Assembly: GCA_012840075.1 (NCBI GenBank)
Contig: DUMC01000049.1
Location: 1-33,999, forward strand
Source of the DNA: Clostridiaceae bacterium
GTDB lineage: Bacteria; Bacillota; Clostridia; Acetivibrionales; DUMC01
Length of the DNA stretch: 33,999 bases
Direction of reading: 5' to 3'
Shown: positions 18,027-25,724 of the stretch, in pieces
Numbering within the stretch: the stretch's first letter is position 1
Layout of the letters: every line of letters begins with the position of its first letter
The notes under the pieces: generated by a model
Database searches by the model: none
Seen by the model: the letters and a program-made list of their open reading frames with translations, nothing else
Told to the model about the DNA's origin: nothing
Program-made: the position numbers and the translations under genes

Positions 18027-19148
18027 ATGAAAAGGAAAGAATTAAAAATTAGGACAATGAAATGCAGAAAAATAAAAGTCAAAAAACTAAAAATTGAAAA
18101 AATTATTATGTTTTCACTGCTCCTTTTGATGCTGTCCCCTCTGGTTGCTTACGGAAAAGTTAAATTTCCCGAACCTACTTCAAAATTTTATGTTAATGAT
18201 TATGCAGGCGTAATTGATGAAGAAGTTGAAGATCTAATTGTTGTCAACGGACGTGCTTTAGATGCGAAAACAGGGGCGCAGATAGTGTTGGTTACTGTTA
18301 ATTTTACGGACGGTATCCCGATCTATGATTATGCTGCAGATTTATTTAATGAATGGAAGTTAGGCTCAGCAGAAAAAAACAATGGTTTGCTTATTTTAAT
18401 GTCTATTGGTGATGAGGATTATTGGGCAGTTCAAGGTGCAGGACTTGAAACTACCTTAACTGATGGAGAAATTTCACAAATGCTATATGATTATCTGGAG
18501 CCGGATTTTGCTGCTGAAAATTACAGCGAAGGAGCAGCCAAAATTTATGAAGCTTTTATAAAAAGACTGGGCGGAAACTGGACCAATGAACTGGGCTCAA
18601 AGAATAATGCTGACAGAAGTTATAATAGCAACAATTCACGTAACGGTTTTAATGCCAATGGTTATAGCAATAACGGATGGTATTATAGTTTTGATTTTCG
18701 ATTTATACCGAGTGTAATATTTAGCATACCGTATTTTTTTTCAAGGTTTTTTAGGTTTCTGTTTTTCCCGGTATTATTTCTTTTTATAATATTTTCACAT
18801 CGGAGGAGATATTATAGGAGATTTGGAGTTCCTTTTAACCCTTTTAGGCGGTTGTGGAGAAGACGCTATGGACCGGGCAGCTTCTGGGGGCATTTTGGTC
18901 CGCCGCCATGGGGCGGTTTTTGGTTCGGAGGACGAAACAGTAATCCGTGGCACAAAAAAGATCCGGGAGCAGGACCAGGGGCAGGACCCGGACCAAGGAA
19001 GGATTTCGGTCCAGGACCGTTTTCATCCGGTGGTAACCCATTTGGACGTAGTGGTGGAAGCAAACCTTTCGGTGGAGGAAATTCTTTCGGAGGCCGAAGC
19101 GGCGGAGGAGGCTTTACCAGGGGCGGAGGTGCCGGAAGACGCAAATAA
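18027..19148 (+). CDS. TPM domain protein with glycine-rich C-terminal tail (YgcG type)
   Basis: A 373-residue secreted or membrane protein. A basic N-terminus leads into a signal or anchor helix (IIMFSLLLLMLSPLVAYG). The TPM domain follows (about 47-190: FYVNDYAGVIDEEVEDLIV, GAQIVLVTV, NNGLLILMSI, DEDYWAVQGAGLE). Next come a polar Asn/Ser linker, a second hydrophobic segment at about 228-255 (FFSRFFRFLFFPVLFLFIIF), an arginine-rich stretch, and a Gly/Pro/Phe-rich tail ending SGGGGFTRGGGAGRRK. Such tails are typical of this family. It is the last gene of the XpaC-TelA-LemA-TPM cassette and is followed by a terminator. The ribosome binding site is weak (GGGAGAG, 11 bases upstream). Confidence 0.8.
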   Translation: MKRKELKIRTMKCRKIKVKKLKIEKIIMFSLLLLMLSPLVAYGKVKFPEPTSKFYVNDYAGVIDEEVEDLIVVNGRALDAKTGAQIVLVTVNFTDGIPIYDYAADLFNEWKLGSAEKNNGLLILMSIGDEDYWAVQGAGLETTLTDGEISQMLYDYLEPDFAAENYSEGAAKIYEAFIKRLGGNWTNELGSKNNADRSYNSNNSRNGFNANGYSNNGWYYSFDFRFIPSVIFSIPYFFSRFFRFLFFPVLFLFIIFSHRRRYYRRFGVPFNPFRRLWRRRYGPGSFWGHFGPPPWGGFWFGGRNSNPWHKKDPGAGPGAGPGPRKDFGPGPFSSGGNPFGRSGGSKPFGGGNSFGGRSGGGGFTRGGGAGRRK

Positions 19149-19151
19149 GAC

Positions 19152-19185
19152 AAAAACCTTTGGGGCATTTGCCTTAAAGGTTTTT
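19152..19185. terminator. Bidirectional terminator after the TPM gene
   Basis: AAAAACCTTT at 19152-19161 pairs perfectly with AAAGGTTTTT at 19176-19185, with an inner GGC/GCC pairing. T-runs are present in both directions, so it can also end transcripts of the minus-strand SDR remnant. Confidence 0.8.
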
Positions 19186-19258
19186 TGTATCAGTATGTTC
19201 TGTTAATGGCATTGCAATTATTCCTTTCTATAATTTATCCACTTTAAGAGAACTTTCT

Positions 19259-19918
19259 CTATACTACTGAAGATAACCCTCCGTCTACAAATAATATATG
19301 TCCGTTTATATAACTTGAAGCTTCGGAGGCAAGAAAAATAGTTGCTCCTATCAATTCTTTTACATCTCCCCATCTGCCGGCAGGAGTTCTGCTTTTAATC
19401 CATGAATCAAATTTTTCATCTTCAGCTAGCGGCTTGGTCATATCTGTAATGAAATATCCCGGAGCTATTCCGTTAACCTGGATATTATATTTTGCCCATT
19501 CTGCCGCCATGGCTTTTGTAAGCATTTTAACTCCGCCCTTGGAAGCTGCATAAGGAGCAATGGTGGGTCTTGCCAGTTCACTTTGCAACGAACAGATATT
19601 AATAATTTTACCTGCTTTGCGTTGAATCATGCCTTTGACAACACATTGGGAAACAAGAAATACACCTGTCAAATTTACATCAATTAAAGTTTCCCAATCA
19701 GAAAGATCAAATTCTTCAAGAGGTACACGTTTTTGTATACCTGCATTGTTGATAAGTATGTCAATAGGAGCAATATGTTCTTCTATATATTGTACCTGCT
19801 TCTCAATCTGTTTTTTATCTGTAACATCAAATGGAACCGGATAAGCTTCAAAACCTTCTTTTTTTAATTTATCAACAGCAGCTTCAACAGTATTAAAAAT
19901 AGGGGGACGTTTCTTCAC
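19259..19918 (-). pseudogene. Short-chain dehydrogenase/reductase missing its N-terminal nucleotide-binding motif
   Basis: The 219-residue frame matches classical SDRs of the gluconate 5-dehydrogenase/KduD type: DVTD at 31-34, NNAG at 57-60, the catalytic set Ser110, Tyr123 and Lys127 (YAASK), and IAPGYFITDMT. The normal first 35-40 residues with TGxxxGIG are absent. The only available start, GTG at 19918, and the next few codons lie inside the GGGGACG palindromic repeat, and no SDR 5' part is found beyond the repeat, where hsp20 ends. The gene therefore looks deleted at its 5' end by a repeat-associated event. A short protein might still be made, but it should not bind NAD(P) normally. Confidence 0.8.
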
Positions 19919-20010
19919 TTTAAATAAAAAGTATGGGACGTTTCCCCACTTTTAATATTTTAAAAAGTGTAGAAACGTCCCCTTATTTTTGTAGGAACGT
20001 CCCCTTATTT
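19901..20010. repeat. GGGGACG-type palindromic repeat, copy 3 (four units)
   Basis: Four units of a GGGGACGTTTC word: two direct (GGGGGACGTTTCTTCACTTT from 19902, GGGACGTTTCCCCACTTTT from 19935) and two inverted (ending near 19984 and 20005). The central pair forms a hairpin, 19935-19953 with 19963-19981, of 17 pairs with a two-base mismatch. The element joins the truncated SDR and hsp20, touching both. Confidence 0.7.
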
Positions 20011-20014
20011 CTTA

Positions 20015-20443
20015 TTATTGGATATCAATTCTTCTTCCTCTCATTTTAGCTGATTCAGCTTTTGGTACAACAATAGACAGTATTCCGTCTTTATATTCCG
20101 CCTTTGCTTGCTCGGTTTTTACTTCAGCAGGTAAAGGAATTGTCCTGGAAAAGCTACCATAGTATCTTTCGCTTCTATATACATTTTCATCTTTGAATTC
20201 ATTATCTTTTCTGGTCTGGCCTGACAGCTTGATAGAATTTTCGTCAATAAAGATATTTAAATCTTCTTTTGAAACACCGGGTATTTCAGCTTTTACAATA
20301 ACATCTTTTTCAGTTTGGTATACATCTACCCTCGGAGAAGTAGTTCTGCCCCAAAATGGAAATGGCATACTTTCAAAAAAGTTTGATACTTCCCTGCTTA
20401 AAAAATCCATATCTTTGAACGGATTCCACGGTACCAAACTCAT
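20015..20443 (-). CDS. Hsp20/alpha-crystallin small heat shock protein
   Basis: A 142-residue chaperone. The N-terminus (MSLVPWNPFKDMDFLSREVSNFFE) is the usual aromatic-rich arm; the alpha-crystallin domain runs from PRVDVYQTEKDVIVKAEIPGV to GILSIVVPKAE; the C-terminal IDI serves as the I-x-I motif. It holds unfolding proteins in the cytoplasm. ATG 20443 has AGGAGT seven bases upstream; a GTG at 20452 overlaps that site. The stop codon is only about five bases from the palindromic repeat. No CIRCE element was seen upstream. Confidence 0.92.
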   Translation of the reverse strand: MSLVPWNPFKDMDFLSREVSNFFESMPFPFWGRTTSPRVDVYQTEKDVIVKAEIPGVSKEDLNIFIDENSIKLSGQTRKDNEFKDENVYRSERYYGSFSRTIPLPAEVKTEQAKAEYKDGILSIVVPKAESAKMRGRRIDIQ

Positions 20444-20570
20444 ACAAATCACTCCTATAATGTTTGTTTGTTCATTAATATAGTTGCCCTGTTATTAATA
20501 TTTTATAAAAAAACTGAAATTAAAAATTCTGCTAATGGTGGAAAATAAAAAAATGATGGTTGTAAATTTA

Positions 20571-20616
20571 TTACATTTTCTTATGTAGTTTTTTATACAT
20601 AAAACATGAAATGTAA
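20571..20616. promoter_or_regulatory. Imperfect inverted repeat upstream of the spoVA-type cluster
   Basis: TTACATTT at 20571-20578 pairs with AAATGTAA at 20609-20616, and TTATGTA at 20581-20587 with TACATAA at 20596-20602. It lies in the divergent region between hsp20 and the DUF1657 gene. Its role is unknown. No confident sigma-G or sigma-F promoter could be assigned. Confidence 0.35.
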
Positions 20617-20694
20617 GGCAAAATAAAAAAAGACAAGACAAGTTCAATATAGAAGGCAAAATTTCGAATTCTAAACAGGAGGTAAATGCTTTTT

Positions 20695-20901
20695 ATGACA
20701 GTTGCTTCGCAAGTTAAACAAGCTTTAGCAACTTTAAAAGGTGTTCAAGGTACCTTGAGAATATATGCCACCCAGAGCAGGGATAAAGAAACTACTGCAG
20801 TTTTTAACGAAGCTGTGGAAACTACTGAGGAAATCGTAAAAGATTTAGAAGACAGGGTGAAGACTCTTGAATTTAAGGAACCGCAATATAAAGGAAAATA
20901 A
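20695..20901 (+). CDS. DUF1657 small protein, first copy
   Basis: A 68-residue, mostly helical protein starting MTVASQVKQALATLKGVQGT and ending in FKEPQYKGK. The ending matches the second DUF1657 copy at 23877 (KREPQYRQ), as does the start (MTVGTQMAKAIATVQ). ATG 20695 is chosen by that alignment; ATG 20686 is only two bases from AGGAGGT. DUF1657 proteins are short sporulation-associated proteins of unknown function found in mobile spoVA-type operons. Confidence 0.82.
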   Translation: MTVASQVKQALATLKGVQGTLRIYATQSRDKETTAVFNEAVETTEEIVKDLEDRVKTLEFKEPQYKGK

Positions 20902-20969
20902 TAGCTTAAATAAAATGACGACTATAAAAAATTATCCAAATAAATGCTATTAGATAGGAGATAATAAAC

Positions 20970-21767
20970 ATGCCAGCATGGTTACAAGTAATTTATAGAT
21001 CAGTAGCAATGTTTATTCTAATTTTAGCAATTGCAAGAGTTTTAGGAAAAAGGAATATAGCTCGCATACCTCCGTATAAATTCATGAGTTATTTTGTAAT
21101 CACTATAATAGCAGCATTAATTTCTGTAAATGTCATAAGAGAAGTAGCATTTGGTTTGATCGCTTTAGGAACATGGACGGTATTCTTGGTTGCACTTGAT
21201 TATTTATCTATTAAGAGTAAATGGGTTCACGATTTGTTAATGGGAAAGGAAACTGTATTAATTAAGCATGGTAAAATAATGGAAGAAAACCTTTTGCAAA
21301 CCAGGCTCACTCCTGAAGAACTGTTAAGAGAACTGCGCTCCAAGAATGCTTTTAACCTTGCAGATGTAGAATTTGCAGTGATGGAAACAACAGGAGAAAT
21401 TAATGTTTTCCTAAAATCCCATAAAAAACCTGTAACAGCACATGATCTTGGTATTAAAACAGCTCCTCAAGTAGAACCTCAAACTGTTATTTTAGACGGT
21501 ACCATTATAAATGAATCCCTGGCTTCCTTAGGATTAAATAGGGAGTGGCTACAGGTTCAGCTTGAAAGCATGGGCGTTTGTCTGGATAATGTTTTCTTGG
21601 CACAGGTGGATTCTTCCGGAGATTTATATATAGATCTTTTTGACGATTCAATTGAGCTGCCTCAACCAAAGGTGAAGGAAATGGTCTATGCAAATATGGG
21701 AAAAGTGCAGGCAAATCTTGTCACTTTTAGCTTGGAAACCCAAGATGAAAAAGCAAAGGAAATGTAG
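20970..21767 (+). CDS. DUF421/YetF family membrane protein, ending at an in-frame amber codon
   Basis: A 265-residue protein. Three membrane helices (about 8-25, 38-55, 60-78) with the conserved LGKRNIARIPPYKFMSYFVITIIAAL segment are followed by two cytoplasmic YetF repeats (LIKHGKIMEENLLQTRLTPEELLRELRSKNAFNLADVEFAVMETTGEINV and VILDGTIINESLASLGLNREWL). The family is inserted in spore or cell membranes; one homologue accompanies spoVA genes in mobile operons. The frame stops at TAG 21765-21767 but continues for 20 coding-like codons to TAA at 21828-21830. ATAGGAGA precedes the ATG. Confidence 0.88.
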   Translation: MPAWLQVIYRSVAMFILILAIARVLGKRNIARIPPYKFMSYFVITIIAALISVNVIREVAFGLIALGTWTVFLVALDYLSIKSKWVHDLLMGKETVLIKHGKIMEENLLQTRLTPEELLRELRSKNAFNLADVEFAVMETTGEINVFLKSHKKPVTAHDLGIKTAPQVEPQTVILDGTIINESLASLGLNREWLQVQLESMGVCLDNVFLAQVDSSGDLYIDLFDDSIELPQPKVKEMVYANMGKVQANLVTFSLETQDEKAKEM

Positions 21768-21923
21768 GAAAAGAATGCGAAGAAACTACAAGAGCTTATG
21801 GATAAGCTTAAACCATATTTACTGAGGTAACAGACGACTTTTGTATATTAATCAGTGCATCATCTTATCTTAGCCTAGATAGCGGTAGACTCTTTTGTAC
21901 GAAGGAAGGTGACTTCTTATTTT

Positions 21924-22403
21924 ATGTCAAGCAAAAAACAAAAAAAATTAACTCCTGTACAACAGGAATATCAGGAGTTTGCTAAAGCAAGAGAACCAAA
22001 ACGTCCTGTACTTAAAAATTGTATAAGGGCCTTTCTTGTTGGCGGTATTATTTGCACAATAGGGCAAGGATTGATGTGGATTTTTATGAATTATTTCGGT
22101 TTTGATGAAAAGACAGCGGGAAGTCCTACAGTTGCAGTTTTAGTATTTCTTTCCGTCCTTCTTACAAGCTTGGGTGTTTATGATCACATAGCCCAATGGG
22201 CCGGGGCGGGCACAGCTGTACCGGTTACAGGTTTTGCCAATACCATAGCTTCAGCAGCTATAGAACATAGAACAGAAGGTTTTGTATTAGGAGTTGGAGG
22301 TAATATGTTTAAAATTGCAGGTCCTGTAATTGTTTATGGTGTGTTTTCAGCATTTGTGGTATCCATCGTGAAGGTAGTAATAAAGATGTTAGGTGGTGTA
22401 TAG
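21924..22403 (+). CDS. spoVAC: Stage V sporulation protein AC
   Basis: A 159-residue integral membrane protein of the SpoVA channel. The N-terminal part (LTPVQQEYQEFAKAREPKRPVLKNCIRAFLVGGIICTIGQ) and AGAGTAVPVTGFANTIASAAIEHRTEGFVLGVGGNMFKIAGPVI are diagnostic. The channel moves calcium-dipicolinic acid into the forespore and out on germination; SpoVAC is the mechanosensitive-type subunit. ATG 21924 is preferred over GTG 21909, which lies inside GGAAGGTGA. The stop is immediately followed by the spoVAD start, so the two are coupled. Confidence 0.93.
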   Translation: MSSKKQKKLTPVQQEYQEFAKAREPKRPVLKNCIRAFLVGGIICTIGQGLMWIFMNYFGFDEKTAGSPTVAVLVFLSVLLTSLGVYDHIAQWAGAGTAVPVTGFANTIASAAIEHRTEGFVLGVGGNMFKIAGPVIVYGVFSAFVVSIVKVVIKMLGGV

Positions 22404-23414
22404 ATGTTACAAGGCTATCAATCATGGGTTTTTGAAAACAAGCCTGTTATTATCGGTTCCTCAGCCGTAGGAGGACCATTTGAAGCGCAAGGAAACTATG
22501 CAGCGGATTTTGACATTTTACACGATGATTTGTGGCTTGGAGAAGATAGCTTTGAAAAGGCAGAAAAAAAGATGCTGGAGCAGGCTTGTGAAAAAGCTAT
22601 TAAAAAAGCAGGATTAAAGAAAGAAGACATTCAATTTTTCTTAAGCGGGGATTTAATCAACCAGATTATTGCAAGTAGTTTTACAGCAAGAACCTTAGGA
22701 ATTCCATATCTAGGAATTTACGGGGCATGCTCCAGCGCAATGGAAGGACTGGCTTTAGCAGCAATGATAGTTGATAGTGGTTTTGCCAGGTATGCTCTTG
22801 CAGGTACTTCAAGCCATAATGCAGCTTCGGAAAAGCAGTACAGGTATCCTACCGAATATGGTGCGCAGAAACCTCCAACAGCCCAGTGGACAGTCACAGG
22901 AGCAGGTGCGGTAGTTTTAGGGCGAGAAGGTGACGGCCCGAGGGTGACCAGTGCTACCATTGGTCGAGTAGTTGATATGGGAATATCAGATCCATTCAAC
23001 ATGGGAGCTGCCATGGCTCCGGCAGCAGTAGACACCATTGAAGCGCATATGAGGGATTTCAATGTAGATCTTATGCAATATGATCTTGTTATTACCGGAG
23101 ACCTCGGTAAAATCGGACGTAGCATAACAAAAGACCTGCTTAAAAAACATGGAATCGATATACCTGAAGATAGATACATTGACTGTGGAGCGACGATGTA
23201 CAAAGAAAGCCAACCTTTGATACCACTTATAGCCGGTGCCAGTGGTTGTGCTTGTGTGGCTACGGTAGTCTATGGTCATTTTTTAAACCGTATGAGAAAA
23301 GGTGAATTGAAAAGAATTCTTGTAATAGCCACAGGAGCATTGCTTTCACCTATGTCATATCAGCAGAAAGAAACCATACCATGTATCGCACACGCAGTAT
23401 CCATTGAAATATGA
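22404..23414 (+). CDS. spoVAD: Stage V sporulation protein AD
   Basis: A 336-residue protein with a thiolase-like fold. The start GYQSWVFENKPVIIGSSAVGGPFEAQG is characteristic, and YGACSSAMEGLALA carries Cys109 at the thiolase nucleophile position. SpoVAD binds dipicolinic acid on the outside of the spore inner membrane rather than acting as an acyl transferase. The ATG directly follows the spoVAC stop; the ribosome binding site (TTAGGTGGTG) lies inside the end of spoVAC. spoVAE follows after 35 bp. Confidence 0.94.
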   Translation: MLQGYQSWVFENKPVIIGSSAVGGPFEAQGNYAADFDILHDDLWLGEDSFEKAEKKMLEQACEKAIKKAGLKKEDIQFFLSGDLINQIIASSFTARTLGIPYLGIYGACSSAMEGLALAAMIVDSGFARYALAGTSSHNAASEKQYRYPTEYGAQKPPTAQWTVTGAGAVVLGREGDGPRVTSATIGRVVDMGISDPFNMGAAMAPAAVDTIEAHMRDFNVDLMQYDLVITGDLGKIGRSITKDLLKKHGIDIPEDRYIDCGATMYKESQPLIPLIAGASGCACVATVVYGHFLNRMRKGELKRILVIATGALLSPMSYQQKETIPCIAHAVSIEI

Positions 23415-23449
23415 ACGGTATTTATGAAACATGAAAGGTGGGTTTTAGT

Positions 23450-23803
23450 TTGGAAAAATTTATCTGGGCATTTATAATCGGCGGATTGATTTGTGTCATC
23501 GGCCAACTTCTCATGGACGTGTTGAAACTGACTCCTGCCCATGCAATGGTAACACTTGTGGTAACCGGTGCAATCCTGGGTGGTTTAGGATGGTATGATC
23601 CGATTGTAAAATTTGCTGGTGCAGGAGCCTCAGTACCTATAAGCAGTTTTGGAAACCAACTGGTAAAAGGAGCCATGCAGGAAGCAGAAAGAAACGGCCT
23701 GATAGGAGTTCTAACAGGTATTTTTGAGATTACCAGCGCAGGTATTTCCGCCGCAATCATATTTGGATTCTTGGCCTCTCTTTTATTCAGACCGAAAGGT
23801 TAA
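23450..23803 (+). CDS. spoVAE: Stage V sporulation protein AE (SpoVAEb type)
   Basis: A 117-residue membrane protein with the typical sequence FIIGGLICVIGQLLMDVLKLTPAHAMV, AGAGASVPISSFGNQLVKGAM and ITSAGISAAIIFGFLASLLF. It forms the channel with SpoVAC. TTG 23450 is chosen because AAAGGTGGG ends seven bases before it and homologues begin at this position (MEKF); the GTG at 23438 lies inside that site. Similarity to SpoVAC in the AGAGxxVPxxxF motif is a known feature of these two families. Confidence 0.9.
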   Translation: MEKFIWAFIIGGLICVIGQLLMDVLKLTPAHAMVTLVVTGAILGGLGWYDPIVKFAGAGASVPISSFGNQLVKGAMQEAERNGLIGVLTGIFEITSAGISAAIIFGFLASLLFRPKG

Positions 23804-23876
23804 CATAAGTTAGACAGAGTTGAATTATTCACTTTTTTGTTTAACATAAAAATTTTGCGAAAGGAGGTGAATTAGT

Positions 23877-24080
23877 ATGACTGTAGGAACCCAAATGGCA
23901 AAGGCAATTGCTACAGTGCAAAATGCGGCTGCCACTATGAAAACATTTGCCCTTGAAACTGAAGATCAAGAAGCAAAACAGACATTTCAACAACTGGCTA
24001 AAACTTTTGACGATGCTTTAGCTGTTTTACAAGGTAGACAAAAATATATTGAAAAACGAGAACCTCAATATAGGCAATAA
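23877..24080 (+). CDS. DUF1657 small protein, second copy
   Basis: A 67-residue helical protein (MTVGTQMAKAIATVQNAAATMKT…EKREPQYRQ), paralogous to the copy at 20695. It closes the spoVA-type cluster. AAAGGAGGTGA six bases before the ATG is one of the best ribosome binding sites in the window, suggesting high translation. Its function is unknown; the family occurs with spore germination and heat resistance loci. Confidence 0.85.
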   Translation: MTVGTQMAKAIATVQNAAATMKTFALETEDQEAKQTFQQLAKTFDDALAVLQGRQKYIEKREPQYRQ

Positions 24081-24467
24081 TTATAAATCTAAGGCTTTTC
24101 GTGCGATAAATTCGGCTTAATGAAATCTAATTATTACTATAATACTAACGATTGCTGTAACTGACTGCTGTAATTAAATCTGTAATTAAATCTAATATGT
24201 AATTAAATCTAATAATCTAATGATTGGATACTAATTTGAAAAGATACTACACTAATTCGGAAAGATACTACGAAATGAAAGAGATACGAATAAACTCTGT
24301 GTAATGAACAAAATGAGCGAATAATTCAGACATAATTTAAGAATAAGAATGTACTAATAAATAACGAATGAGTACAACAATAAATACCGAATAAGTTTAT
24401 ACTAATAAATACAAGTAAGTACGGATAAAGTAATAATTTAACAAGCGAGGTAAAACAAAGAAGAAAA

Positions 24468-24527
24468 CGGAAAAAGGAAAGGTATTTATTCCCGTTATTC
24501 GGGAACCTTTCTTTTTTCCGCTTTTTT
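24468..24527 (+). terminator. Strong two-stage terminator hairpin
   Basis: CGGAAAAAGGAAAGGT at 24468-24483 pairs with ACCTTTCTTTTTTCCG at 24505-24520 (16 pairs, one G-U). An inner TCCCG/CGGGA stem lies at 24490-24504, and a six-T run at 24522-24527. It lies 390 bp after the last spoVA-cluster gene and ends transcription ahead of the MBL gene. Confidence 0.75.
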
Positions 24528-24562
24528 ACGTATAGAGTAGCCGACTGGATATCCGATTAAAT

Positions 24563-24634
24563 GCCTAATTGTTTATCTAATCAGTTACCTAATCGGTTAC
24601 CTAATAGTTACCTAATCAGTTATCCGGTTAGTTA
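24563..24634. repeat. Degenerate 11-12 bp tandem repeat
   Basis: About six units of CTAATCAGTTAC, with variants CTAATCGGTTAC, CTAATAGTTAC and CTAATTGTTTAT. Units are contiguous and lack spacers. Confidence 0.65.
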
Positions 24635-24823
24635 TATTGCAGACTTCTGTTTAGTTTTTGTTAAAAAATAAAAATAAAAAAATATATTAAAATGCCCAAT
24701 AACCTATAAAAAAGAGTTGATTAATTTAGGAAATTAGCATAGAATTAATCAAAAAGATAACATAAAGTGTTCTTTTATGGCGCAGTTTGGTAAAAAACAA
24801 ATTCTTTGCAGGAGGTGATAGTT

Positions 24824-25585
24824 ATGGAAACCTGCAGAGCAAAAATAACCTATATATATCACAGCGGATTTGCAGTAAAAACCGGTAATTATCTCTTAAT
24901 ATTTGATTACTACGGTGGAGCGGGAAATAAAGAACTAAGACAGGAAAATTTCCGATTGATTTCCCGGGAAATAAAAGATGCAAATAATGTTGCCGTTTTT
25001 GTAAGTCACAGTCACTCGGATCATTTTGATAATGACATTTTTAAGTTTGAACAGCTTGCACACAATACTCTGTACATATTTAGCAGTGACGTGAAGATAA
25101 GCAACAAAAAGAACAACTATTACTTCGTCAGCCCTAATGAAGAATTGAAAATTGAGAATCTTCATGTAAAGACCTTTGGTTCTACGGATGAAGGAGTATC
25201 ATACATGGTAATTGCAGACAACATAAATGTATTTCATGCGGGTGATTTAAACTGGTGGTATTGGTATTATGAATCCACACCTGAGGAACTTGTTGAATAT
25301 GAAAGGGATTATAAAGCTGTTATCCAAGATATTGAAAGCGAAACCCGGGATAAAAATATAAAAATTGATATAGCCTTTTTTCCCGTTGATTCAAGACTAA
25401 AAGATTATTATCATTTTGGGGGTGAGTATTTTATCAGTAAATTAAAACCCGAATACTTCATACCAATGCACTTTGGTTATGATTACAACATTACGGAAGA
25501 ATTTTTTCTGAAATTCAAAGATATTTTCACCGACACTAAAATCCTTACAATAAACAGCAGAGGACAAAGTTTTGTTATAAAATAA
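24824..25585 (+). CDS. MBL-fold metal-dependent hydrolase
   Basis: A 253-residue protein with the metal motif HSHSDH at 62-67 (preceded by VFVS), a later FHAGDLNWWYW segment with a metal His and Asp near 143-146, and a C-terminal IPMHFGYD. This is the UlaG/YtkL-like branch, cytoplasmic, with two metal ions. The substrate is unknown. AGGAGGTGAT four bases before ATG 24824 decides the start. It is a single gene with a long repeat-filled upstream region and the VOC gene 139 bp downstream. Confidence 0.85.
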   Translation: METCRAKITYIYHSGFAVKTGNYLLIFDYYGGAGNKELRQENFRLISREIKDANNVAVFVSHSHSDHFDNDIFKFEQLAHNTLYIFSSDVKISNKKNNYYFVSPNEELKIENLHVKTFGSTDEGVSYMVIADNINVFHAGDLNWWYWYYESTPEELVEYERDYKAVIQDIESETRDKNIKIDIAFFPVDSRLKDYYHFGGEYFISKLKPEYFIPMHFGYDYNITEEFFLKFKDIFTDTKILTINSRGQSFVIK

Positions 25586-25724
25586 GGAAAGTGAAATACC
25601 ATATATTGGAATTCAATTAAGACATATATCATATATAAAATTATAAAATTAAAGACATGTATATTGGAACTAAATTAAAAACAGAAATTAATTAACAAAT
25701 AATATCATGCAAGGAGAGATGTAT

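Larger units (their letters stand above)
24081..24823. other. Long intergenic region with tandem repeats and a large hairpin
   Basis: About 740 bp without a gene. TGTAATTAAATCTAAT-like units recur at about 24168-24225; ACTAATAAATAxxGAATGAGTA-like units recur at about 24350-24425; the large terminator hairpin is at 24468-24527; and CTAATCAGTTAC-like 11-12-bp units repeat about six times at 24563-24634. Confidence 0.6.

Noticed and set aside
18823-19206. Alternative-frame 127-codon reading frame over the TPM gene tail
   Set aside because: It is a shadow of the glycine/proline-rich tail; it has no family match or sensible start.
21765-21767. TAG in YetF read as pyrrolysine
   Set aside because: No pyl genes or methylamine methyltransferase context are in the window; a plain nonsense change is far simpler.
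24563-24634. Repeat block as a CRISPR array
   Set aside because: Units of 11-12 bp are contiguous without spacers, and no cas genes are nearby.
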